A DNA stretch of 64,000 nucleotides from Mesostigma viride (taxonomy: Eukaryota; Streptophyta; Mesostigmatophyceae; Mesostigmatales; Mesostigmataceae), in the NCBI GenBank assembly GCA_009746045.1, contig RPFO01002326.1:1-64000 (forward strand), given 5' to 3'. How positions within the stretch are numbered: position 1 is the first letter of the stretch; every line of letters starts with the position of its first letter. The notes beneath the pieces were generated by a model, which saw only the letters and a program-made list of their open reading frames with translations, did no database searches and was not told where the DNA came from. Positions 12,301 to 21,199 of the stretch are shown here, one piece after another. A program made the position numbers and the translations under genes.

Positions 12301-12360
12301 ATTCCGACAGACGTCGAGAAACGGCTCACGAACTTGGCCAAGAAGAGACCTGTTGAGTAG
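9306..12360 (+). CDS. RNase-H-like transposase-type protein (HGKG/DGxGG type), 5' end cut by CACTA
   Basis: Exons: open from the CACTA edge to 10508, then 10662-11465 and 11629-12360 (stop), all phase 0 with GT-AG borders. The frame is open right up to the transposon end and has no ATG before 9414, so the 5' end is probably missing. Seen: a Cys-rich region (MPACVKGRWKMRNLCACQHH; CECGPECHACDHG), then SDNCSMQFKSRN near 11180 and YFGEQHGKGEVDGAGGTVK near 11280. These motifs are typical of a widespread class of uncharacterised transposase-like proteins in animals and algae, in which an Asp-containing SD.xxxQFK motif precedes an HGKG...DGxGG block. The last exon has HPYWLAEVLQEPYQV, a BAH/Tudor-like chromatin-reader pattern. 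The nearby LINE relics suggest a repeat-rich locus. Precise superfamily is unknown. Confidence 0.75.
10497..10640 (+). repeat. 72-bp tandem duplication spanning an exon-intron border
   Basis: Two copies start at 10497 and 10569 (CTTGGGCCAGAGGTAATTTT). Each contains the last 12 bases of exon 1 and the splice donor GTAATT, so the gene has two possible donors, 10509 and 10581. The distance of 72 bases keeps the frame. Confidence 0.9.
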
Positions 12361-13004
12361 GCCAGCTCGCCCGGGCTTGGTTGGACGAGGTGGACAGCCT
12401 TGAGAGCACGTGCTTCGTTGTGAGCACTTGCCTTTCAGCCGTGATTTGCAAACGAGTTCCTTGTCCTGAATTGTAAAGCTCGATTCATGCTCTTTTAAGG
12501 AAGTGTATAATATTATCCAGATCATGTATATATTTAGATCTAGACCTGAGTTCAAATAACATTTCTTAGAGGGCTGAGATGCGCGAGGTCCAGCATACAT
12601 GTATATATCCATGGAGACATGTTACAAACTCAAATGTTTCATTGTACGTACCACTAGCTCGTCGACGGGGGTATCCCATGTAATGTATGATTTATGAATT
12701 AATTAATCGCTTAATTGTACAATTTAAATGGATCATGAACTTGTCAAGTGGCCTAATTTGGTTTATTTGGTTCATCATTTATTGATGTCAATCATTCTTA
12801 ATTGAATCTCGAGCAATAGCAATCATGAAGCACATCCTAATCATGTGATTCGCATAATGAGAATAGGCAACAAGTGCTAAGTACTTTGAGGAATGCGGGG
12901 TTGGTCAGGTTATTATAGAGCTAGAGCTACAAACGGCACATATATTGCAAACTTTGCGCTCCAGGCATGGAATTTCAAAAGTACCAAAATTGGAGCAGTA
13001 GATG
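12361..13004. other. AT-rich spacer, no gene seen
   Basis: Downstream of the transposase-like gene. It contains a TGTAA motif near 12470, the usual green-algal polyadenylation signal, which may end that transcript. Otherwise it holds short AATTAATT tracts and no supportable reading frame. Confidence 0.5.
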
Positions 13005-14552
13005 TTGGGGACGCCCCAAGCTTCTTATGCGGCTCATCCTGAACCGCCTGCGCACGGCCCTGGACGGTCACCTCAGCGAGACTCAGCACGGCTTCCGTTC
13101 AGGTCGCAACACAGTACAGGCGCTCTTCGCTACTCGCCGACTGGTGGAGGAACTGCAACGCCTTCAGCCTGGTGAGTCCCCTTTGCACCTTGTGCTGGTG
13201 GACTTCATCAAAGCCTTCGATTCGGTTTTCTGGCCTGCGCTTTGGGACATCCTCGAGTTGTTCCGGATCCCCCGCCCCCTGATTGCTGTCATCCGCAACC
13301 TGTATGAAGGGTCCACCACTTCGGTGCGCACTTCTTACGGGACCACGCCCCCATGCCCTTTACAGAAGGGTGTGTGGCAGGGCTGCGTGCTGTCGCCCTA
13401 CCTGTTCATTATTGTGGTCGAATACGTAATGATTCAGGCGCGCAAGCGATTTGCCCGCATCGTGGGCAGGGAACCAGGAGTGCAGGTTGCTAACAAATTC
13501 TGGCATGGTGGTGCGGACACGGAGATTCGGCTGGCAGACATCATCTACGCAGACGACACCACCCTCGTCGAGGACACTGGGCACGTGCAGACATGGCTTG
13601 ACTGCCTGGCTATCGAGGCCCGTGCAGTGGGGCTTGAGGTCAGCAAGAAGACAGAGGCCCTGGCGGTTGGGCTCACCAACTCACCGCCGCCCCTCTATCT
13701 CCTCGACGGCTCTCGAGTCCTGTATCGGGACCGCGTCAAGCTGCTGGGCAGCCTGCTCCCCAGCTGCGAGGTTGATGTGGACCATCGCATCTCCCTCGCT
13801 TGGCACGCTTTACGCCAGTACCGGGCCCTGTGGCGCAAGCCCCTGGGCAAGATCGAGAAACAGGACCTGTTCAAGGTCCTCGTCCTTCCTGTTCTCACGT
13901 ATGGGGCCGAGACGTGGACCCTCACGGCCGACCTGGCCCGCAAGCTGGACGGCGCGGTCACCAACATGCTGCGTTCCATTTTCAGAGTAGGCTATGCTGC
14001 TCATGTCCGCAATGAGGACCTGTACTGGTCAGGGCATGCCCTATATCACCAGCGAGGCCTGCAGCTAGTAGGGCACCTAGCTCGCACCAACCAGGTAGAC
14101 ACCTCACGTGGCCCCCCCGCAGGACTGCGACCAGCCCAGCCTGGCCGGCACCTCCTGACGTGGGCCGGGCCCAGTGACGTTAGACGCCGCAAGGCCCGCC
14201 GGCACCTTCAAAGAACAGCTAGTAGAGGACATGGGGGGCCTAGGCCTCTCCGTGATTTGGAAGAAGATGATGGACAAGGCCAAGTGGGCCCAGGTCATAG
14301 AGGACAACGAGCCCCCCCCAGTGGGGAAGCGCCCGCGTGTGCAATCCCGTGGGAGGCACGCCAGACAGCTCCCCTAGGGCAGCGTGCGGCTGTCTAGATA
14401 GATGTTGTAGTTAGAATGCTGTTAGATAGATGTAGTAAGTAGCGGATGTAGATAGATTAGACCGGTAGGACTGTTTGCACCCATCCATCCATCCATCGGG
14501 GTTAATGCTCCGTGACTCCCCAACGGGAGCATGCACGAGTCTAATTAATCAA
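13005..14552 (+). mobile_element. LINE family A, 5'-truncated copy (reverse transcriptase to 3' tail)
   Basis: Non-LTR reverse transcriptase of the RTE/jockey group. Seen in order: THGFRSGRNT-like motif (QHGFRSGRNTVQALF), LVDFIKAFDSVFW (motif A), KGVWQGCVLSPYLF (motif B), IYADDTTLVED (motif C, catalytic YADD) and LTYGAETWTLT in the thumb region. The endonuclease part is absent. The frame breaks once near the C-terminal region around 14100; a conserved C-terminal piece follows (WKKMMDKAKWAQVIEDNEPP). The 3' UTR has GATAGATG and CATC short repeats, then a hairpin (CTCCCCAACGGGAG, 14515-14528) and an AATTAATT tail. 5' truncation is normal for LINE copies. Confidence 0.85.
14511..14532 (+). other. 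LINE 3'-terminal hairpin
   Basis: CTCCC, loop CAAC, GGGAG just before the AATT-type tail. Equivalent hairpins occur at the 3' end of the other LINE copies in this window. Such 3' stem-loops are known reverse-transcriptase recognition sites in some LINE/SINE pairs (UnaL2 type). Confidence 0.6.
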
Positions 14553-14561
14553 TTAATTAAT

Positions 14562-14747
14562 CATGAGGGTGCAGGTGCCCTGGTGCACCTAGCTAGAGCA
14601 AGTGTCGTTTACATTCCCACCCTTGCAGGAAGTATAGCTTAGAATGTATCATAGGCCATATGCCCCTTCTCAAGGGCTATACATGTGCTACATATACTCC
14701 CAACGGAGTTATGTTCCTAATTAATTAATTAATTAATACCTATGCAT
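14562..14747 (+). mobile_element. LINE family B, 3'-end fragment
   Basis: A 185-bp piece starting GAGGGTGCAGGTGCCCTGG and ending ACTCCCAACGGAGTTATGTT plus ATTAATTA repeats. It matches 23040-23205 (plus strand) and 45895-46060 (minus strand). It is inserted directly behind the AATT tail of the family A copy. Confidence 0.8.
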
Positions 14748-14751
14748 GTGC

Positions 14752-14812
14752 TTCGAATTAATTAATTAACTAATAGACACGTGACTGCGTCACGTGATGT
14801 GCTGAAAATCGG
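14752..14812 (-). mobile_element. LINE family C tail, opposite orientation
   Basis: Read on the minus strand: GCAGTCACGTGTCTATTAGTTAATTAATTAA. The same end occurs at 45870-45915, 48765-48800 and 48995-49101 on the plus strand. Here it faces the tail of the family B copy, so two LINE tails meet in one ATTAATTA tract. Confidence 0.65.
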
Positions 14813-14944
14813 TGTAAAACTTGCTTTTGGTTCTCAATTATCAAATTCTCAGAGTGCGGGGGCACTGCGGGGGCTGAGATTAAATAAGAGGTACCTTGAA
14901 ATTAAATAAGAGGCGTGCCTCTATCAATATATATTCATACATCA

Positions 14945-15500
14945 CCAATTAGCAGCCTGCTACGGCGACCCCACTCAACTCTCCTTCCTCATGGAGGATG
15001 GGACGTTCGCCAACGTCGCTTCCCGCACGGGAACCCAGCAAGGCGACCCCCTCGGCCCCTTTTACCTGTCTGCCCCGCTGCACAAGGCTCTCCAAGGTGT
15101 CCTTTGGAAGAAGATGATGGACAAGGCCAAGTGGGCCCAGGTCATAGAACGACTCGAACACGCGGACAAGATAACGGCAGGCTCGAGCTACCATGGTCCG
15201 GATTCTCCCGATTTCTGGCCTGCGCTGGTTGTCTCCTTGATAGAGGACAACGAGCCCCCCCCTGTGGGGAAGCGCCCGCGTGTGCAAACCCGTGGGAGGC
15301 ACGCCGGCCAGTGCTGTACGTGTAGATAGATGTTGTAGTTAGTAATGCTGTTAGATAGATGTCGCGCGTAGGTAGCTGATGTATAGATAGCTTAGACCGG
15401 TATATATGACTGTTTGCACCCACCCATCCATCCATCAGGGTTAATGCTCCGTGACTCCCCAACGGGAGCACGAGTCTAATTAACTCATTAATTAAGGTCA
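14945..15500 (+). mobile_element. Chimeric LINE fragment: REL-type RT joined to a family A 3' end
   Basis: 14955-15100 encodes LSFLMEDGTFANVASRTGTQQGDP, an RT motif-B region of a different LINE type (GTQQGDPLGPF). At about 15102 it switches without a gap to family A C-terminal sequence (WKKMMDKAKWAQV), the family A 3' UTR, the hairpin CTCCCCAACGGGAG (15455-15468) and a TTAATT tail. Relative to the copy at 14280 it has an extra 97-bp block (15147-15243). A template switch during reverse transcription, or insertion followed by deletion, would explain the junction. Confidence 0.65.
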
Positions 15501-16020
15501 CATCAATCCGACGCCGCGCCGAAGTGTCCGCGGCAAATCCGGGGTGAAATTGACGAAATTCGGTGCGCGCGGGAGATGTTGAGTGCAAATTTCATTGCGA
15601 AGGCTATGGTGGCGTGAAAATTTACTGTGCACGGATTACGAAGCCATTTTGTACCGGATTTCGCTTGTTCGATCGGCATTGACGTAAGGAAATTTATTCT
15701 GCAAAAAAAAGGTCGGTAAACAGTTTTTTTTTGTGTGTGTGCGAGGGCAAACACGCAGCAGTGGCCAGTTTCGCGCGCCGAGCGCAGCCACCCCTGCGTG
15801 TTCAAGGTAATGGCTAGCACAGATTAGACGCTACTGGTGGGAGGGCACACTTTCGAACGATTCCTTATATCATTTCGAAGAAATCCAGCACAGCGATTCC
15901 CTTAATTTTGCGTTTCCATGTTGCACGCAATTTTCCCGTAAAAGTCAGATTTATAGGAGCGCTGACAGGGGCAAAAATGCATGTCGTGGATTTAATCGCT
16001 TTTACCCCTTTTTTTGCAGC
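15501..16020. other. Spacer, no clear gene
   Basis: No recognisable coding region. A possible splice donor (TTCAAGGTAATG, near 15804) and a T-rich acceptor (TTTTTTTGCAG, ending 16019) frame a 210-bp interval just before the small zinc-ribbon reading frame, so part of this stretch might be an intron of an unrecognised gene. Confidence 0.3.
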
Positions 16021-16023
16021 TTT

Positions 16024-16146
16024 ATGACTTCCCTTGGGCAGAGCAACATCGTCAGCTGCATAACCTGCGGGCGGGGCTCGCTGCCGACGTCGCTGGTGTG
16101 CCCGGGGTGCGGGAGAACCACCATCTACTGGTTTCTATCGTCGTAA
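16024..16146 (+). CDS. Possible small or last exon with a zinc-ribbon (two CxxC) motif
   Basis: A 40-residue frame, starting MTSLGQSNIV and followed by CITCGRGSLPTSLVCPGCGR: two CxxC knuckles 12 residues apart, as in zinc ribbons. It is preceded immediately by a strong acceptor (poly-T then GCAG at 16019), so it may be the terminal exon of a gene whose upstream exons I cannot define. It could also be a relic of a transposase zinc cluster. Length alone would not support it; the Cys spacing and acceptor do. Confidence 0.35.
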   Translation: MTSLGQSNIVSCITCGRGSLPTSLVCPGCGRTTIYWFLSS

Positions 16147-16503
16147 CCCGCTTTCTTGTCGTAATTAACCGGCGTAGTCTAGTGGTTTAAGCGTCCGGCG
16201 ACGGGCGAAACGAACTCTTACCCTGACGCCATGGCCTGAGAAGGCACTCCGAGAAGGACTGGGGCGGGCGGGCTAAATAAAACGCGACAGTGCCCGCACC
16301 CCGCCGGCTCACCCCCGGCGAACAAGACAAAGCGCACTGTTCCCCCCCTGGGCCCATCGCTGCCGTCGCCGGGCGGCACGTTGGGGAGGCGGCTCCTTCT
16401 CCCTTTTTTGGTGCCTGTTGCATCATTTTGAACCCCTGGCCAACGGAGGCATGTTCATGAATGAGTGGATGCATGCATGAATGAATGGATGCATGATTGA
16501 TGG

Positions 16504-16819
16504 GGGGAGGGAGGGAGGGAGGGCGGGAGGGAGGGCGGGAGGGAGGGAGGGCGGGAGGGAGGGCGGGCGGGCGGGAGGGAGGGAGGGAGGGAGGGAGGAG
16601 GGAGGGAGGGAGGGAGGGAGGGAGGGAGGGAGGGAGGAGGGAGGAGGGAGGGAGGGAGGGAGGGAGGGAGGGAGGGAGGGAGGGAGGGAGGGAGGGAGGG
16701 AGGGAGGGAGGGAGGGAGGGAGGGAGGGAGGGAGGGAGGGAGGGAGGGAGGGAGGGAGGGAGGGAGGGAGGGAGGGAGGGAGGGAGGGAGGGAGGGAGGG
16801 AGGGAGGGAGGGAGGGAAG
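16504..16819 (+). repeat. (GGGA)n tetranucleotide tract
   Basis: About 316 bp of GGGA with a few GGGC variants near the left end. It is purely purine-rich on the plus strand and open in all frames, giving spurious Gly-Arg and Pro-Ser-Leu reading frames. Confidence 0.95.
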
Positions 16820-16835
16820 GCATGACTTTGTGTGT

Positions 16836-16838
16836 GTG

Positions 16839-16922
<84 letters not shown>

Positions 16923-16923
16923 T
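16836..16923 (+). repeat. (GTGC)n tetranucleotide tract
   Basis: About 22 perfect copies of GTGC, directly following the GGGA tract after a 16-bp spacer. Confidence 0.95.
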
Positions 16924-16929
16924 GGTTAT

Positions 16930-17401
16930 ATGGGTGGGTGGGTGGGTGGGTGGGTGGGTGGGTGGGTGGGTGGGTGGGTGGGTGGGTGGGTGGGTGGGTG
17001 GGTGGGTGGGTGGTGGGTGGGTGGGTGGGTGGGTGGGTGGGTGGGTGGGTGGGTGGGTGGGTGGGTGGGTGGGTGCAGGTGGGTGGGTGGGTGGGTGGGT
17101 GGGTGGGTGGGTGCAGGTGGGTGGGTGGGTGGGTGGGTGGGTGGGTGGGTGGGTGGGTGGGTGGGTGGGTGGGTGGGTGGGTGGGTGGGTGCAGGTGGGT
17201 GGGTGGGTGGGTGGGTGGGTGGGTGGGTGGGTGCAGGTGGGTGGGTGGGTGGGTGGGTGGGTGGGTGGGTGGGTGGGTGGGTGGGTGGGTGGGTGGGTGG
17301 GTGGGTGGGTGGGTGGGTGGGTGGGTGGGTGGGTGGGTGGGTGGGTGGGTGGGTGGGTGGGTGGGTGGGTGGGTGGGTGGGTGGGTGGGTGGGTGGGTGG
17401 G
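16930..17401 (+). repeat. (GGGT)n tetranucleotide tract
   Basis: About 470 bp of GGGT interrupted four times by GGTGCAGGT variants at irregular spacing (17073-17238). The G runs favour quadruplex structure. It produces the spurious Thr-His-Pro-Pro frame on the minus strand. Confidence 0.95.
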
Positions 17402-17639
17402 GAAGGTGTGCTTTTTATTATGATGATTAGCTAAGTTACGTGTGTGTTGTTGATGTACATGTTGACGTTGTATCATGGGCGTGTGCCCCTAAGTCTGCCT
17501 TCCTGCAATATCACATAATATATCATCAAGATGTGTTGTTGGGAACCTGACTATATATCCCAAACTGGAATGGTTGACTTGCAACTATGGGATGAAACCC
17601 TTGAAAAACAATTACTAGGAACTGCATTTTTTGTGCAAT

Positions 17640-18375
17640 GTTGCTAGCATCTGTCACCTATTGGTCATGCAAATAGTCTGAATTTCTTGTGGGCAGTTAA
17701 CATAGATGTTTTTATGAGCTGTGCAAAGTTCTAGGCTGTTCAGAGTTCATTGATATAGGCACCCATGTGTTGGAACCCTTGGAAAACCATGAAAAACTGC
17801 ATTTTGGGGTATTTATGCTAGCATTTGTCACCAATTTGTCGTCCAACCAGCCTGAAACTTTGTGGGCATGCTGCATGGGATGTGTTTAGAACATGTGCAA
17901 AGTTCCAGCTCCAACTGAGCTCATTTGGTGTCATTATGTATGCATATGTGTGATAAAACCCTTGGAAAACCATGAAAAACTGCTTTTTTTGGGTATTTAT
18001 GCTAGCATTTGTTACCAATTTGTCATCCAACCAGCCTGAAACTTTGTGGGCATGCTGCATGGGATGTGTTTAGAACATGTGCAAAGTTCCAGGCCCAACT
18101 GAGTTCATTTGGTGTCATTATGTATGCATATGTGTGATAAAACCCTTAAAAAACCATGAAAAACTGCATTTTTTGGGTATTTATGCTAGCATTTGTCACC
18201 AATGTGTCATCCAACCAGCCTGAAACTTTGTGGGCATGCTGCATGGGATGTGTTTAGAACATGTGCAAAGTTCCAGGCCCAACTGAGTTCATTTGATGTC
18301 ATTATATATGCATACATGCCAGAAAGTGCTGAAAATACGGTATTTTTTGCTAGCAAATGTCACCATGTTACCATG
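17640..18375. repeat. 184-bp tandem repeat, about four copies
   Basis: The landmark GCTAGCATTTGTCACC recurs at 17643, 17817, 18001, 18185 and, degenerate, near 18349. The inner copies are exactly 184 bp apart and about 95% alike; the outer ones are diverged. Another landmark is GAAACTTTGTGGGCATGCTG. The unit has no open frame and resembles a small satellite. Confidence 0.9.
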
Positions 18376-18519
18376 CTGCCAACTCCCAAAAATTTTTTTG
18401 ACCACATGACATGTTGTCTCTTTGACATGACATCATAAGATATCTGATAAGGAACCTTGGTGCCAAATTTGAGGTCAAACTGACCATTATTCCATCTCCA
18501 AATATTTTCCAGGGGAAGA

Positions 18520-20515
18520 AAATGGGTTTTCGGATTGATGTGGTGTCCATGCTGCGCACCCGGATGTCGTGCTCCTCGCCTATGTCCAGGCGATATCCAT
18601 GCCCTTGGCCCGGCCGACGCTGTGGTTGCCACCCTGGCTGCCCTTGAAGTGGCCATGGCGGCCATCAACCTTCGGCTCACCCTCCCCAAGTGTGCAGTCT
18701 TTTCGCCCCAGGGGGACTGCTCTGGCTTCCCCGTGGCTATCCCGGGGGCATTGGCGCGGGCGCGTGGTTTCTCGTGCCTGGGCGTCCCTGTGGGTGACCC
18801 TGACTACGTCGAAGAGGAGCTCCGGGCCACCGTGGAACAGCGCACCCATGTCCTCGAGACTTGGGCGCGCCTCAAGGACCCCCAGACCAAAGGGCTCCTC
18901 CTGTGGTTTTGCGCCCCCCCGCGGGTCCGGTTCACTGGCTCCGTGGCGCTCCCCCCCACTTGGTGCGGCTTGCCGCGGAAGGCCATGACGAGCGCATTCA
19001 GGCCGCCTTGCAGGTACGTGCTCCTCCCCGGCCCTAGCCTGCCAGCTCACTCCATGCCCTTGGCCACGTACCCTCCCCTCCCGCATGGGCGGGTGTGGGC
19101 TCACCCGCGCCGCCCGCCTCGCCCCCGCCGCCTTCCTTGGCTCTGTTGCTCAGGCCTGGGCGGAGATTCGCCGGTTGGTCCCCAGCGCCGTCAGCCGGCC
19201 ATTCTCGGCTTGGTCACCCCATCCCCCTTCCCCTTTCTGCAGGCTGTGCAGGATTCTTACCTCGGGATCCAGCAGGCTCGCGACCTCGTCCGCCCCGCTC
19301 AGGCCGTCCACCGTCGCTTGCCCCGGGGCACGCCCGGTGTGTCCACTGTCGTCAGTCGTAGTGTCTTCCCTGCGCCTGCGTTCATGAAAAACAACAAAAG
19401 ACCTACACGGGTATACTACACTGTGCCGACTGGATGGGTCTGCATGCGAGCTTGAACGATCAAAGGAAGGCTTGGAGTTCACTCCGTTTCCCTTGAGGGG
19501 AGCGTGGGGTCCGCATGCATTCCTGCGCGCCCTGAGTCCCCATGAGCCCTTTGTTCACCGGCGCTGGTTCCGGCCCTTTACGCCATCGCTCTCCGCCACC
19601 AGCTCTTTGCCCCGCAACCTCTCACCACGGCGGGTGCGTCCTGCGGCAGCTGCGGGCTTGCTCTGGATCCTACCGGGACGCACTACATCGTGTGCATGGG
19701 TGGCCAGCAGAACCAGAACTGGTTCCTCTATCTCCATACCGCTCTCCTCCGGGTGGTGTGTGCCATGGTTCGGTCGGTCTTTCCCCACTCCACCATCAAG
19801 TGCGAGGATCGACGCGGATGGGGACGCCCTCTACTCAGCCAACCACCGCCCCGACATTACCGTGCTTGACTACGCCAGACGGGCAGGGTTGCCACCTGCT
19901 CATCGATGCACTGATGTCTCCGTGGCCGGCCAGCGCGGCCGCTCTCCGGTCGCCACATCCTCCGGGCGGCTGTGGATGCCGCGGCGCTGCTGTTGCTGTG
20001 GCTGAGCGCGACAAGTTTGCCTCCTACGGCAATGTGGGGCCCCACCGGGTCATCCCCTTTGTCCTTGTTGAGGAGTTCGGGGCCATGGGCACCATGAGAC
20101 AGCGGAGGTTTTCCATGAGTGCTGCCAGCGCCGTGAAGACCGCCTTGACCTCGAGGGTCAGACCGCCCCGTGGTCTGCCCGCACGTGATCCTCGTATTGG
20201 CGGCAGCGCCTGTCACTGGCCCTCACTCGCACCGTGGCTGATGTGTTATTCCGCCGCACCCGGGCCGACTTTGTCGCGACCCATGCGGTCTAGATCCCTC
20301 CCAGGCCTGCATGGTGGGCCGGCAGCGCTGTTGCTGCGTGACAGTTGTAGTTGTGTGATCGATGTACGGTTAGTTGTACCTTGTGCAGCTGGCGTGATCC
20401 TTGGATGTCCGTGTCAGATTCCTATTAATTTCTTCAGGGTTATTCTCCTTATCGGGTTTTTCCTTATGTTGCATGCCCATCTCACCTCCGTAATCTATCA
20501 TTCTCAATGAATATA
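18520..20515 (+). mobile_element. LINE relic with a restriction-like endonuclease domain (R2/CRE-like plan)
   Basis: The first part encodes an RT motif-C region on the plus strand (AYV then DIHALGPADAVVATL in an adjacent frame, KCAVFSP), broken by frameshifts. At 19600-19860 a C-terminal domain is readable in pieces: CGSCGLALDPTGTHYIVC, then TIKCEDRRGWG, then NHRPDITVLDYA. A Cys/His knuckle followed by an RPD...D pattern is typical of the restriction-like endonuclease of R2, CRE and related LINEs. Several frameshifts and stops make it dead. A partial copy lies at 24185-24335 on the minus strand. Confidence 0.65.
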
Positions 20516-21060
20516 TAAGCACAAAGTCTGTCTAGCGGGTGAATCTGTCCGACGTGATAAAAAAGAGCGCGATGAAATGAAAGAAAGCTGAGGACAGTGT
20601 CAACCGTTAAACTCATAAGGATAGTGGTGAACTATGCAGGGAAGCCTATGCAAGGAACGCCCATGGTGCCAGTCACGACATTGGTTTATAATCTCAAACG
20701 CGACATTGGTTTATAATCTGCCATGTTTTAGTAGGAATCTGCCACGGTTTTACTGTCCGTCATTTTCATCCAGAAATCTTTTTCAGCCGACCGTCTAATT
20801 AGAAGTTTGATCGTCTATGGTGTTGATTTCCTTGTTCCATCGTTGCCTATGCAATGATCTGTGTGCAGGCAGAAGGCCATGCAAGGCGAGGTGGACGTGG
20901 ACGAGGCTCATACAAGATGAAGATGACGCGGTTGATGACGTCGGGGAGACTTTGTACCGTTCTAGTTGGCATTTAGCAAGACACCGAGCGTAAAAACTAG
21001 GGAGGGTACAAAGCGCCGTAAGACCAAGTTTTCTGGCATGTTTGGGTACCCCTGAAATCG
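20516..21060. other. Unassigned repeat-like spacer
   Basis: No gene seen. The sequence just before the TAAG tract (ACCCCTGAAATCGGG, 21048) recurs at 23365 (ACCCCTCTGAAATCGGG), suggesting a diverged LINE 3' end. Confidence 0.4.
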
Positions 21061-21128
21061 GGTAAGTAAGTAAGTAAGTACTTGCGTGTCATGCGCAAAG
21101 GCATGCCACGGAGTACTATGCTAATCTC
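21061..21128 (-). mobile_element. LINE family E tail fragment
   Basis: Minus strand reads TACTCCGTGGCATGCC, a short GCGCATGACACGC stretch, then ACTTACTTACTTAC. The same end is found at 49249-49300 and 50405-50448 on the plus strand. Confidence 0.7.
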
Positions 21129-21199
21129 ATTAGAAAAAAAATAATTACACAAGAGTTCAAACAAATATGAGGGATGTAATCCTCATCCTCATCCTTTTT

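Noticed and set aside
16165-16205. tRNA gene or SINE head (GTAGTCTAGTGGTTTAAGCG)
   Set aside because: Good A-box-like start, but no B box or acceptor stem follows within a plausible distance.
16187-17476. A 429-residue frame of Thr-His-Pro-Pro and Pro-Ser-Leu repeats on the minus strand, and Gly/Trp/Val frames on the plus strand
   Set aside because: They are translations of the tetranucleotide tracts, which have no stops in any frame. No start context, introns or non-repetitive domain.
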